From Gammaproteobacteria bacterium (GTDB lineage Bacteria; Pseudomonadota; Gammaproteobacteria; Eutrophobiales; Eutrophobiaceae): 15,785 bases of DNA. Below the pieces are notes generated by a model, which saw only the letters and a list, made by a program, of their open reading frames with translations, was not told where the DNA came from and did no database searches. The stretch spans positions 1 to 15,785 of the forward strand of contig JAENIZ010000013.1 in NCBI GenBank assembly GCA_016844485.1. Reading direction: 5' to 3'. Shown here piece after piece: positions 6,814 through 13,909 of this stretch; the first letter of the stretch is position 1; each line of letters starts with the position of its first letter. Position numbers and translations under genes: made by a program.

Positions 6814-7140
6814 ATGGGCAAAAACATCATTCATGTCACAGATTCAACCTTTGAAGAAGAGGTTCTAAAGTCTGACACACCGGTGATGGTGGATTATTGG
6901 GCCGAATGGTGTGGCCCTTGCAGGGCAATTGCACCCGTGCTCGAGGAGCTGGCGGACGAATACAACGGCAAGCTGATCGTGGCAAAAATGGATGTTGATC
7001 AAAATCAGTCAACACCACAGAAATATGCGGTCCGTGGCATACCAACCCTGATGATATTCAGAAACGGGGATGTGATCGGCACCAAAGTCGGACAGGCGTC
7101 AAAATCACAACTGTCGGTTTTTATTGACAGCACCATTTAA
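6814..7140 (+). CDS. trxA: Thioredoxin 1
   Basis: A cytoplasmic disulfide reductase that donates electrons to ribonucleotide reductase, PAPS/APS reductase and others, and is recycled by thioredoxin reductase. The product is 108 residues with the standard active site WCGPC (32-36), buried Asp in VDYWAEW, the KMDVDQNQ strand and the cis-proline loop GIPTL (Pro77). The frame opens at 6748, but the ATG at 6814 gives the normal family length and N-terminus and has an AGGGA ribosome site about 11 bases upstream. It lies between divergent rhlB and downstream rho, the classic gammaproteobacterial arrangement. No factor-independent terminator is evident between trxA and rho, so read-through into rho is possible. 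Confidence 0.97.
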   Translation: MGKNIIHVTDSTFEEEVLKSDTPVMVDYWAEWCGPCRAIAPVLEELADEYNGKLIVAKMDVDQNQSTPQKYAVRGIPTLMIFRNGDVIGTKVGQASKSQLSVFIDSTI

Positions 7141-7202
7141 AACAAATAAATTTTGACTGGACGAACGCTGATTCGCGTGCTAACTTGAATAGTAATATAA
7201 AG

Positions 7203-7288
7203 TATAATCTACTCTTTCTAGTTACCAAATTCCCCAAGGCGATTTTAAATTTTTTACAGAATTGATCCGGAAACGCACATTTGCGTTT
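7203..7288 (+). promoter_or_regulatory. Possible rho promoter and leader hairpin
   Basis: The trxA-rho gap of 190 bases contains a perfect -10 hexamer TATAAT (7203-7208) without a good -35 at standard distance. Further on is a hairpin AAACGCA-CATT-TGCGTTT (7271-7288), which ends 42 bases before the rho ATG. E. coli rho has an attenuated, self-regulated leader, so a similar role is reasonable, but sequence alone does not show it. Confidence 0.35.
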
Positions 7289-7330
7289 ACGTAATTTTCA
7301 TCATCAAGCAATGAAACCATACTGGAGTCC

Positions 7331-8590
7331 ATGAACCTTACAGAACTCAAACAACAGCCCGCATCAGAGCTTATCACCCTCTCAGAGACACTGGGTCTTG
7401 ACGGCCTCGCCCGCTCACGAAAACAGGACGTCATTTTTGAAATCCTTAAGGCCCAGGCCAAAAAAGGCGAAGACATTTATGGCGACGGTGTACTGGAAAT
7501 ATTGCAGGACGGTTTTGGGTTCCTGCGTTCAGCCGATAGTTCATATCTTGCAGGGCCAGACGATATTTATGTCTCCCCGAGCCAGATACGGCGCTTCAAT
7601 TTACGCACGGGGGATAACATCGCGGGCAAGATACGCCCGCCCAAGGACGGCGAACGATATTTTGCCCTCCTCAAAGTCAATGAAATTAATTTTGAGCCTC
7701 CGGAAAAAGCCAAACATAAAATATTATTTGAAAATCTCACCCCGCTTTTTGCTCATTCCAGACTTATCCTCGAATTAGGTAACGGCAGTACCGAAGATTT
7801 GACACCACGCATCATCGATCTGGTGGCGCCTATTGGAAAAGGGCAACGCGGTCTTATCGTTTCACCGCCCAAGGCCGGCAAGACCATGATCCTGCAGAGT
7901 ATTGCCCAGTCGATCACACATAATCATCCGGAGTGTCATCTGATCATTCTTTTGATTGACGAACGTCCTGAAGAAGTCACCGAGATGGAACGTTCCACGC
8001 AGGCGGAAGTCATCTCCAGTACCTTCGATGAACCTGCAAGCCGTCATGTGCAGGTCGCCGAGATGGTCATCGAACGGGCCAAGCGTCTGGTCGAACATAA
8101 AAAAGATGTGGTGATACTGCTGGATTCAATTACCCGTCTGGCCCGTGCCTATAACACTGTCGTCCCCGCCTCCGGCAAAGTCCTGACCGGCGGTGTTGAT
8201 GCCAACGCCCTGCAAAGACCTAAACGATTCTTTGGCGCGGCGCGCAATATCGAGGAAGGCGGCAGCTTGACCATTCTCGCGACCGCCCTGATCGACACAG
8301 GATCCAGGATGGACGATGTGATTTATGAGGAATTCAAGGGTACGGGCAACATGGAACTGCATCTGGATCGAACAATCGCCGAGAGACGTGTTTACCCCGC
8401 CATCAATATCAATCGTTCCGGTACCCGCCGTGAGGAACTGTTGACGAGCAAAGATGAACTGCAGAAGATGTGGATATTACGGAAGCTCTTGCACCCCATG
8501 GAAGATATTGCCGGTATGGAATTTCTGCTGGAACGCCTCAAGGCCACCAAGACCAACGTCGATTTCTTTGATGCGATGAAACGGCAGTAA
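7331..8590 (+). CDS. rho: Transcription termination factor Rho
   Basis: A hexameric RNA-dependent ATPase/helicase that ends transcription at rut sites. The 419-residue length equals that of E. coli Rho. The N-terminal helical Rho_N segment starts MNLTELKQQPASEL. The cold-shock-like RNA-binding domain has DGFGFLRS (60-67) and YVSPSQIRRFNLRTGD (80-95). The ATPase core carries Walker A PPKAGKT (179-185), the DERPEEVTEM loop, Walker B VVILLDSITRLARAYN (260-275), the Q-loop/R-loop region LTGGVDANALQRPKRFFGAARN and the arginine-finger region. No insertion is present. The ATG follows a TGGAG ribosome site. The TAA stop directly abuts copy B of the short repeat element. Confidence 0.98.
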   Translation: MNLTELKQQPASELITLSETLGLDGLARSRKQDVIFEILKAQAKKGEDIYGDGVLEILQDGFGFLRSADSSYLAGPDDIYVSPSQIRRFNLRTGDNIAGKIRPPKDGERYFALLKVNEINFEPPEKAKHKILFENLTPLFAHSRLILELGNGSTEDLTPRIIDLVAPIGKGQRGLIVSPPKAGKTMILQSIAQSITHNHPECHLIILLIDERPEEVTEMERSTQAEVISSTFDEPASRHVQVAEMVIERAKRLVEHKKDVVILLDSITRLARAYNTVVPASGKVLTGGVDANALQRPKRFFGAARNIEEGGSLTILATALIDTGSRMDDVIYEEFKGTGNMELHLDRTIAERRVYPAININRSGTRREELLTSKDELQKMWILRKLLHPMEDIAGMEFLLERLKATKTNVDFFDAMKRQ

Positions 8591-8716
8591 CAAAACTATT
8601 GCGCGGACCATCTACTTTGTCGCGTGCTCGCTCGACGCTCGCCTATCTACTTGATATGTCTCGCGTCTCGCTCCGCGGCTACCCTTGCTGGGCCTGCTCA
8701 TAACGTTTTGTATCAA
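8591..8716. repeat. Short dispersed element (copy B)
   Basis: This is the same unit as 3066-3192, in the same orientation. It begins at the base after the rho stop codon and ends with GTTTTGTATCAA. The right terminal repeat is kept with one change; on the left only ACAAAAC remains, where the rho TAA interrupts it. Inside, ATCTACTT occurs twice, 35 bp apart (8610 and 8645), each followed by CG-rich CTCGCTC-like sequence. This suggests an internal tandem duplication in the element. It sits in the convergent gap between rho and sat and may affect 3'-end formation of both. No coding potential is apparent. Confidence 0.75.
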
Positions 8717-8741
8717 GTCGATAGTTTTACCTTATAGCTAT

Positions 8742-9941
8742 CTACCCTGTTATCGCAGCATCTTCGGACTGATAATAACGCATGAGGATTTCAGCAACTT
8801 CAGGTCGGGCAAACTCTTCCGGCAATGCCTTGCCTTGTGCCAACATCTCGCGCACCCTGGTTCCGGACAGGTTAACAAAATCATCGGGTGTATGGTCCGG
8901 GGCATCGCGCATCATCACTACCTTATTGAGTTTTTTCGAATAGGCGGTGTTATCCGCCTTAAAGATTTGAATTAACAGGGCGTCCTCGGGAATGGTGTCG
9001 AAAATTTCCTGCGCCTCGAACGGACCATAGTAATTACCAACCCCGGCATGATCGCGTCCAACAATCAGGTGCGTACAACCCGCGTTCTGTCTGAACACCG
9101 CGTGCAGGACGGCCTCCCGCGGACCGGCATATAACATATCGAAACCATAGCCGGTGATCATGACTGTATTTTCAGGAAAATAAAGTTCCACCATTTTTCT
9201 GATTGCGGCATCACGGACATCGGCAGGGATGTCCCCTTTTTTTAGTTTGCCGAGCAACATATGGATCAAGATCCCATCTGCGTTGACCGCGTCTTTTGCC
9301 ATCTTGCAGAGTTCCTCATGCGCCCGGTGCATGGGATTACGCGTCTGAAAAGCGACTACTGTTTCCCAGCCCTTTGCCTGAATTTCATTCGGGATCTGGA
9401 CTGCCGTGCGAAAGGTAGCGGGAAAATCTTTTTCAAAATAACTGAAATTCAATACCTGGATGGGACCGGAAATAACGTACTTGCCCAAGGTCATGAATGT
9501 AGCAACACCGGGATGAGCTTGATCCAGGGTGCCAAAGATTTTCTCCGTTATGCGATTGAGTTGTTTTTCTGAAATCTCTTCGATTGCCTCGACATCCTGG
9601 ATGGCCAGAACAGATTGTCCTGCAACATTCGGATCACGCAATGCAATTCGTTTCGCACTCTTGATCGACTTGATAGCATGCGTCCTGTTCAAACAAGGCA
9701 CGGGCCAGAACAGACCATTCCTTGTTTTCATTGTCTCGGCCACACTGACGGCATCAGCAATGTTCATATAACCCCTCAGGGGTGTGAAATAGCCTGCGCC
9801 CAGCATGACGGCATTGGCTGCGGCAGCGGAATTGAGCAGTAAAGAAGGTAGTGTATCGGCCTCTGCCATCAACTTTGCACGCCGATATGTATCTTCTACA
9901 AACAAGGGGGTCAGTACATCAGACCCGTGCGGTTTGATCAT
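8742..9941 (-). CDS. sat: ATP sulfurylase (sulfate adenylyltransferase), Met3/Sat type
   Basis: Interconverts ATP plus sulfate with APS plus pyrophosphate. This 399-residue single-chain Met3-like form differs from the heterodimeric CysDN and is the type used by sulfur oxidisers and sulfate reducers, as well as in some assimilatory pathways. It has an N-terminal PUA-like domain (NAVMLGAGYFTPLRGYMN, 43-60), the nucleotide-binding QTRNPMHRAHE (199-209), GRDHAGVGNYYGPF (295-308) and the C-terminal SGTRVREML (359-367). No APS-kinase domain is fused. A GGAGAA ribosome site precedes the ATG. No aprAB, dsr or cys genes lie nearby, so the direction of flux (sulfite oxidation to sulfate, or assimilation) cannot be read from context. 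Confidence 0.96.
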   Translation of the reverse strand: MIKPHGSDVLTPLFVEDTYRRAKLMAEADTLPSLLLNSAAAANAVMLGAGYFTPLRGYMNIADAVSVAETMKTRNGLFWPVPCLNRTHAIKSIKSAKRIALRDPNVAGQSVLAIQDVEAIEEISEKQLNRITEKIFGTLDQAHPGVATFMTLGKYVISGPIQVLNFSYFEKDFPATFRTAVQIPNEIQAKGWETVVAFQTRNPMHRAHEELCKMAKDAVNADGILIHMLLGKLKKGDIPADVRDAAIRKMVELYFPENTVMITGYGFDMLYAGPREAVLHAVFRQNAGCTHLIVGRDHAGVGNYYGPFEAQEIFDTIPEDALLIQIFKADNTAYSKKLNKVVMMRDAPDHTPDDFVNLSGTRVREMLAQGKALPEEFARPEVAEILMRYYQSEDAAITG

Positions 9942-10118
9942 TATTCTTCTCCATAAATCACAAATAGATATTGTTCCCTTAGCATAGAGGGGGTAAAAAA
10001 ACGGTCGCTAACAATAACGTGCTGTAAAATAAATTCAAGGATTAATCGTATAAATTGGCACAAACAGCAGGTAAGGATTATGATTAAATGTATAACAAAA
10101 AACAGTGGGGGGAGCATT

Positions 10119-10334
10119 ATGTCAAAAACACCTACACCCTTACAACCGACCGATCCTGATAAAAATACCTCGACTATTCTGGGCCCCATGAGTGATCAGG
10201 CCACCGTACAAATGGATTTACAGAACGAGAAATGTTACTGGAATAGCGACGCATTTTCCCAAGGCGACCAGATCAGCGTGGATGGTAAATACTATGAATG
10301 CAGTTACGGCCGCTGGGTCGAGGTCGATGACTGA
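10119..10334 (+). CDS. Small DUF1496-like protein
   Basis: A 71-residue hypothetical protein. The first half is polar and probably disordered (SKTPTPLQPTDPDKN). The C-terminal 30 residues form a compact motif, CYWNSDAFSQGDQISVDGKYYECSYGRWV in essence: two cysteines around a short beta-rich stretch with SxGD and a terminal W. This resembles the DUF1496 pattern, an assignment made from memory that needs a profile search. No signal peptide is seen. The ATG at 10119 has an excellent GGGGGGAG ribosome site; the upstream in-frame ATG at 10080 has a possible AAGGA but gives an unlikely N-terminus. It converges on the NUDIX gene with a 2-base gap. Confidence 0.72.
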   Translation: MSKTPTPLQPTDPDKNTSTILGPMSDQATVQMDLQNEKCYWNSDAFSQGDQISVDGKYYECSYGRWVEVDD

Positions 10335-10336
10335 TT

Positions 10337-10912
10337 TCATGTTTCCCCAGACGGCCCATCCCTGAAATCGTAACGCTCCCCCTGTTTGATAATATCGCCT
10401 GTGTGCAGGCGAAAATGGCCTGATTGCCTGTCCTGAAAGTAAAACTTCAGGGTCTGGCGAATGGTCGCAAACGCCAGATCATCCCACGGGATCAGATGTT
10501 CTGCGAACAGATCCACCGCCACGCTCTCTTTCCCCGGGGAAAAATCCAGATCAAGCAACTTTGAACGGTACATCATGTATACCTGATCAACATGCGGCAG
10601 ATTAAACACAGCATACAGTTCCAGAAGTTCAACCCTGGCATTCGCCTCTTCCAGGGTCTCTCGCAGGGCTGCTTCAAAACTGGTTTCGCCGAGTTCCATG
10701 AACCCCGCGGGCAAGGTCCAATACCCCCGGCGCGGTTCGATCGCCCGCTTGCACAACAATATCCTGCCGTCATGTTCGGGAATACAGCCCGTCACTACTC
10801 TTGGATTCTGGTAATGAATGGTTTCGCACACAATACATACATAGCGCGGTCGATCATCATCAGGTGGAATCTTGCTGATGACCTGGCTTCCGCAGTGACT
10901 GCAAAATTTCAT
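10337..10912 (-). CDS. NUDIX hydrolase with N-terminal zinc ribbon
   Basis: A 191-residue NUDIX pyrophosphohydrolase. The N-terminus is a zinc ribbon with Cys4, Cys7, Cys26 and Cys29 (CSHCG...CIVCE). The Nudix box spans 70-92 (GFMELGETSFEAALRETLEEANA), with the catalytic REXXEE intact but Asn91 where the generic consensus has Gly. The zinc-ribbon/Nudix order resembles NudC-type NADH pyrophosphatases in outline, but this is a shorter family (COG1051-like, ADP-ribose or sugar-nucleotide hydrolases). The substrate is not predictable. It is convergent with the small gene at 10119-10334, which leaves no room for a separate terminator. It is followed upstream by the codirectional cupin gene, so the two may be cotranscribed (gap 47 bases). 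Confidence 0.92.
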   Translation of the reverse strand: MKFCSHCGSQVISKIPPDDDRPRYVCIVCETIHYQNPRVVTGCIPEHDGRILLCKRAIEPRRGYWTLPAGFMELGETSFEAALRETLEEANARVELLELYAVFNLPHVDQVYMMYRSKLLDLDFSPGKESVAVDLFAEHLIPWDDLAFATIRQTLKFYFQDRQSGHFRLHTGDIIKQGERYDFRDGPSGET

Positions 10913-10959
10913 GGACAGGATCTTACTCGTGGTTCATTGTGATCAATAAATATTAAACG

Positions 10960-11340
10960 TTACCCGGTTTCATAATCTGCGTCCAAACGTATATCATCGA
11001 CCGCACTCCAGGGCGGGCTGACAATAGCGGCAAAAACCAGTGTTTTGTCATCCGTATTTTCGATCCATTGTGCTGCACCCGCGGGAATAACGATGACATC
11101 ACTCGCACTCACCATTGCATCTTCGCCATCGATGTGCATCCTGCCTGTGCCCTCGAGGATATAATAGATCTCTGTCTGGTTAAGCCTGTGCCGGTAACTT
11201 CGTTTGGCCGCATCAACTGTTGCAATCGCAATGGAGTAAGGTAGATTGACTGTATCATTCTTCGGATGTAATAACTCGCGTATACGGCAGCCGTCAATTG
11301 CGATAAATTCTTCACACTCATTCAGATTTTTAATGAACAT
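10960..11340 (-). CDS. Cupin-domain protein
   Basis: A 126-residue single-cupin beta-barrel protein of unknown function. Cupin motif 1 is seen as YRHRLNQTEIYYILEGTGRM (49-68) and motif 2 as IPAGAAQWIEN (85-95). Of the usual metal ligands, His51 and Glu57 remain; the second His of motif 1 is Leu53 and the motif 2 His is Gln91. The sheet continues as AAIVSPPW. Such HRL...E...Q cupins are, as far as I recall, a recognised subgroup, so this need not mean loss of activity. The start is 27 bases from the divergent hemH start, so promoters for at least one of them must overlap coding DNA. An AGATAGG-like ribosome site is present. Confidence 0.88.
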   Translation of the reverse strand: MFIKNLNECEEFIAIDGCRIRELLHPKNDTVNLPYSIAIATVDAAKRSYRHRLNQTEIYYILEGTGRMHIDGEDAMVSASDVIVIPAGAAQWIENTDDKTLVFAAIVSPPWSAVDDIRLDADYETG

Positions 11341-11367
11341 AAGGCCTATCTCTTTTCATTATTAATT

Positions 11368-12396
11368 ATGACCAGCGACGATTCAGTATATGCAAATGAT
11401 ACTCCCGCATGTACCGGGATTTTATTAACCAATCTCGGCACACCGGATGCGCCGACGACAACTGCCGTGCGCCGGTTCCTGGCAGAATTTCTGTCAGACC
11501 CGAGGGTGATCGAGGTTCCGAAATTCCTCTGGTGGATAATTTTGCACGGATTTATCCTCAGCACACGACCCCAACGATCGGCAAAAGCATATCAGAAAAT
11601 CTGGACGGAGAGCGGATCACCCCTGCTCGATATTTCAATGAAACAGGCTTCCGCACTGCAGGAGATAATGAGTCAGCAATCCACAACTGATATTAAAGTC
11701 GTTCTTGCGATGCGCTATGGCAATCCTTCACTCCGGGAAGGCCTGGAAAAATTAAAAGAGGCTAACGCTCAACGTATATTAGTCCTTCCGCTATACCCGC
11801 AATATTCCGCCACGACGACTGCATCAACGTTTGATGCTGTCGCTGACATACTGAAAACCTGGCGCTGGTTGCCTGAACTGCGCATGGTCAATCACTATTA
11901 CAACGATCCGGATTATATACGCGCACTGGCTGAGAGTGTTCGATCACACTGGAATGAAAACAGCCGCGCTGAAAAACTCCTGTTCTCCTTTCATGGCATC
12001 CCGAAGCAATACGCGGATGCCGGCGATCCTTATCCGGACGAATGCAATGCAACAGCCCGTCTTGTAGCGCATGCATTACAGCTCGGCAATGATCAATGGT
12101 CTGTATCCTTCCAGTCACGATTTGGCCCGGGAGAATGGCTTAAACCGTATACGGATCTCACACTGAATGAATGGGGAAGTTCCGGGATTTTAAGCGTTGA
12201 CGTGTTGTGCCCGGGTTTTGCCGCTGACTGCCTGGAAACCCTCGAAGAGACCAATATGCAAAACCGTGCCCTTTTTCTTGCAGCCGGAGGAAAACGGTTT
12301 TCCTACATACCCGCCTTGAACGATCGTCCGTTACATATCACGGCCCTTGCTAACCTGATATCAAGACACTGCCAGAACTGGACCGACAGCCGCTAA
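11368..12396 (+). CDS. hemH: Ferrochelatase
   Basis: Inserts ferrous iron into protoporphyrin IX, the final step of haem b synthesis. The 342-residue length is typical of gammaproteobacterial HemH. Recognised parts are GILLTNLGTPDAPT (17-30), RYGNPSLREGL (116-125), LPLYPQYSATTTAS (140-153), the catalytic His209 in FSFHGIPKQY, the FQSRFGPGEWLKPYTD loop with Glu256, and CPGFAADCLETLEE (281-294). A cysteine-rich [2Fe-2S] tail like that of animal enzymes is absent. The ATG at 11368 lacks a clear ribosome site, but no better internal start exists before the conserved NLGTP region, so the start is only moderately sure. It is divergent from the cupin gene. Confidence 0.96.
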   Translation: MTSDDSVYANDTPACTGILLTNLGTPDAPTTTAVRRFLAEFLSDPRVIEVPKFLWWIILHGFILSTRPQRSAKAYQKIWTESGSPLLDISMKQASALQEIMSQQSTTDIKVVLAMRYGNPSLREGLEKLKEANAQRILVLPLYPQYSATTTASTFDAVADILKTWRWLPELRMVNHYYNDPDYIRALAESVRSHWNENSRAEKLLFSFHGIPKQYADAGDPYPDECNATARLVAHALQLGNDQWSVSFQSRFGPGEWLKPYTDLTLNEWGSSGILSVDVLCPGFAADCLETLEETNMQNRALFLAAGGKRFSYIPALNDRPLHITALANLISRHCQNWTDSR

Positions 12397-12438
12397 CTCT
12401 GAAGAATTACTGATAATCTGGTGTGGCGACTCATGATT

Positions 12439-12588
12439 TTAAATTGCACTTGCAGATCTCCTATCAATTTCTGATCTTCTGTCGTAGCCACTTCTGCGGT
12501 CCTGGCCATCGTAACTGGCGGTATTGGGCTTCCGGCGATCTTTTCTCGATCTCCGTGCATGTATGGATTCACGTTGTTGATGTAGCAT
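12439..12588 (-). CDS. DRR-repeat basic micro-protein (49 residues)
   Basis: A short open frame, ATG at 12588 to TAA at 12439, preceded by a good GGAGAG ribosome site 7 bases upstream. The product is MLHQQRESIHARRSRKDRRK and then PNTASYDGQDRRSGYDRRSE, ending IDRRSASAI. It is strongly basic and ends in three hexameric xDRRSx units (QDRRSG, YDRRSE, IDRRSA), with a further KDRRK earlier. DRRSG-type repeats recur in small bacterial proteins and at the N-termini of signalling proteins, but I know no function. It has no membrane segment. A -10-like TATAAT lies at 12660-12665 on this strand. It is convergent with hemH and downstream of yjbQ. Otherwise the 298-base gap would be empty. Confidence 0.68.
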   Translation of the reverse strand: MLHQQRESIHARRSRKDRRKPNTASYDGQDRRSGYDRRSEIDRRSASAI

Positions 12589-12659
12589 AAAAAATCTCTC
12601 CGGACTTATTAACGTTTCTGATTTTTCTGAATTTCCGTCCCTTCCCGGAAGGTCACATG

Positions 12660-12690
12660 ATTATAATACTTTTTCTTACCGGCTTGGCAA
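12660..12690 (-). promoter_or_regulatory. Possible promoter of the DRR micro-protein
   Basis: On the minus strand TTGCCA (12685-12690) and TATAAT (12660-12665) are 19 bases apart, slightly longer than ideal. The predicted start is about 65 bases before the ATG. A CCTTCC-C-GGAAGG palindrome at 12640-12652 would lie at the beginning of the leader. Confidence 0.42.
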
Positions 12691-12694
12691 CCTT

Positions 12695-13111
12695 CTAGTC
12701 TCCGTAAATTGTTACAACGATATGCCTCTCATGCGGTGCATGACGATGTTCCCAGAGATAAATTCCCTGCCAGGTGCCCAGCGCACAACAGCAATTGCTT
12801 ACAGGTACTAGCAGACTGCTGCCGGTCAATACGCTGCGGACATGCGCAGGCATGTCATCCGGGCCTTCCGTCGTATGCCGGAACAGAGGGTCGCCATCCG
12901 GCACCATATGACTCATAAATGCCTCCAGATCCTTACGTACAGCCGGATCAGCGTTCTCACATAAAATAAGCGATGCGCTGGTATGCTGAATAAAGACATT
13001 ACAAAGCCCCTTTTTAATTCCCGAATTGCTGATGATCCTTTCAACTTCCGCAGAGAATTCGAACGTGCCACGTCCTTTGGTCCTGAGAGTGATGGTCTCC
13101 TGACAGATCAT
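12695..13111 (-). CDS. yjbQ: YjbQ/UPF0047 family protein (secondary thiamine-phosphate synthase)
   Basis: A 138-residue member of the YjbQ family, in which E. coli YjbQ has weak thiamine-phosphate synthase activity and whose main role is unclear. The family signature is complete: IQHTSASLILCENADP (41-56), FRHTTEGPDDMPAHV (77-91) and LGTWQGIYLWEHR (111-123), with His43, His79 and His90 as likely metal ligands. A cluster CCCAL (107-111) sits just before the last motif. The ATG overlaps the TGA stop of the upstream DUF1499 gene by 4 bases (13108-13111), which implies translational coupling. Confidence 0.93.
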   Translation of the reverse strand: MICQETITLRTKGRGTFEFSAEVERIISNSGIKKGLCNVFIQHTSASLILCENADPAVRKDLEAFMSHMVPDGDPLFRHTTEGPDDMPAHVRSVLTGSSLLVPVSNCCCALGTWQGIYLWEHRHAPHERHIVVTIYGD

Positions 13112-13596
13112 GGCATGACCTCATCAAGTTGCGCATAAAAATCCAGGATATGCCGGGTATTTGTGCCCAGATCACCTTTGCCTGTCCTTGAACTTGATCG
13201 GATATACACTGCATTATTTCCTTCAGATACCGGCACAATCCTGATGAGTACATCATCCTTGAATTTCCATAACGGTGTGGTAACAACCACATGCAACTCA
13301 TGGTGATCATGATCATCGTGCAGTAATTCCCAACCTGCCTGCTTCACAGTTTTTTCAAGCATGGCGTGGATCTCATCCACCGTGTAAGGATAAACACGCA
13401 TTGTTAATTCCGGGAAAACCGGGTGCAAGGAAGTCTCGGCGATATTGGTTGTCAAATATGTCTGCAACCGCGTCATTATTCCGGGTGCCGCAGTCAAAGG
13501 CAGGTTATTCCGGATAAAAGCAGCGACCACAAAAATTACCGGAATAACGATTAAGAACAGGACAAAGATATAAAACTTCGCTAACATCATCAGCAC
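13108..13596 (-). CDS. DUF1499 membrane-anchored protein
   Basis: A 162-residue protein with one N-terminal transmembrane helix (about 6-28, FYIFVLFLIVIPVIFVVAAFI) and a soluble domain ending in the DUF1499 signature AVYIRSSSRTGKGDLGTNTRHILDF. The function of the family is unknown. Halfway, a His/Asp-rich LHDDHDHHELHVV loop could bind metal, though it may only be a surface turn. The first codon is GTG at 13596; ATGs at 13590 and 13587 are also possible, and none has a clear ribosome site. It overlaps yjbQ by 4 bases and is divergent from the lipoprotein gene at 13630 with a very short gap. Confidence 0.85.
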   Translation of the reverse strand: MLMMLAKFYIFVLFLIVIPVIFVVAAFIRNNLPLTAAPGIMTRLQTYLTTNIAETSLHPVFPELTMRVYPYTVDEIHAMLEKTVKQAGWELLHDDHDHHELHVVVTTPLWKFKDDVLIRIVPVSEGNNAVYIRSSSRTGKGDLGTNTRHILDFYAQLDEVMP

Positions 13597-13629
13597 ATAG
13601 TTTTGTATACAACTTGATCGGGTTCAATT

Positions 13630-13905
13630 ATGAAACACTTGAGAATTTTTCTGGCGCTAGCGTTTTGCACATTATTACCGGCCTGCGGTTCGTCGATCAA
13701 TCAGGATAATTTTGACAAGATACAAAGCGGCATGGAGGAAATGGAGGTGATCAATATCCTGGGGGAGCCTGCCAACACGTCCAGTATGGATGCTGGTGTA
13801 GCGTCCGTCACCTCATCCGTCTGGGAAGATGAAGAAGCTGTAATTTCAATCCAGTTCCTGAATGGCAAGGTGCAGATGAAAAATTTTACGCGGCAGGAAA
13901 AATAA
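13630..13905 (+). CDS. DUF3862 lipoprotein (BamE/SmpA-like fold)
   Basis: A 91-residue lipoprotein. A signal peptide with basic start (MKHLRIFLALAFCTL) leads to the lipobox LPAC with Cys19. The mature part NFDKIQSGMEEMEVINILGEP matches the helix-turn pattern that begins BamE-like (SmpA/OmlA) domains, and VWEDEEAVISIQFLNGKVQMKNF supplies the strands. This pattern fits DUF3862. The partner is unknown; relatives of this fold bind other envelope proteins. It converges on the CULT-domain gene with only 4 bases between stop codons. Confidence 0.86.
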   Translation: MKHLRIFLALAFCTLLPACGSSINQDNFDKIQSGMEEMEVINILGEPANTSSMDAGVASVTSSVWEDEEAVISIQFLNGKVQMKNFTRQEK

Positions 13906-13909
13906 TAAA

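Noticed and set aside
10592..10942. Plus-strand frame opposite the NUDIX gene
   Set aside because: It is antisense to the conserved Nudix box; composition looks like a shadow.
13340..13400. Ferric-uptake or other metal-site meaning for the DDHDHHE loop of the DUF1499 protein
   Set aside because: A His/Asp cluster alone is weak evidence and is not known as a family feature.
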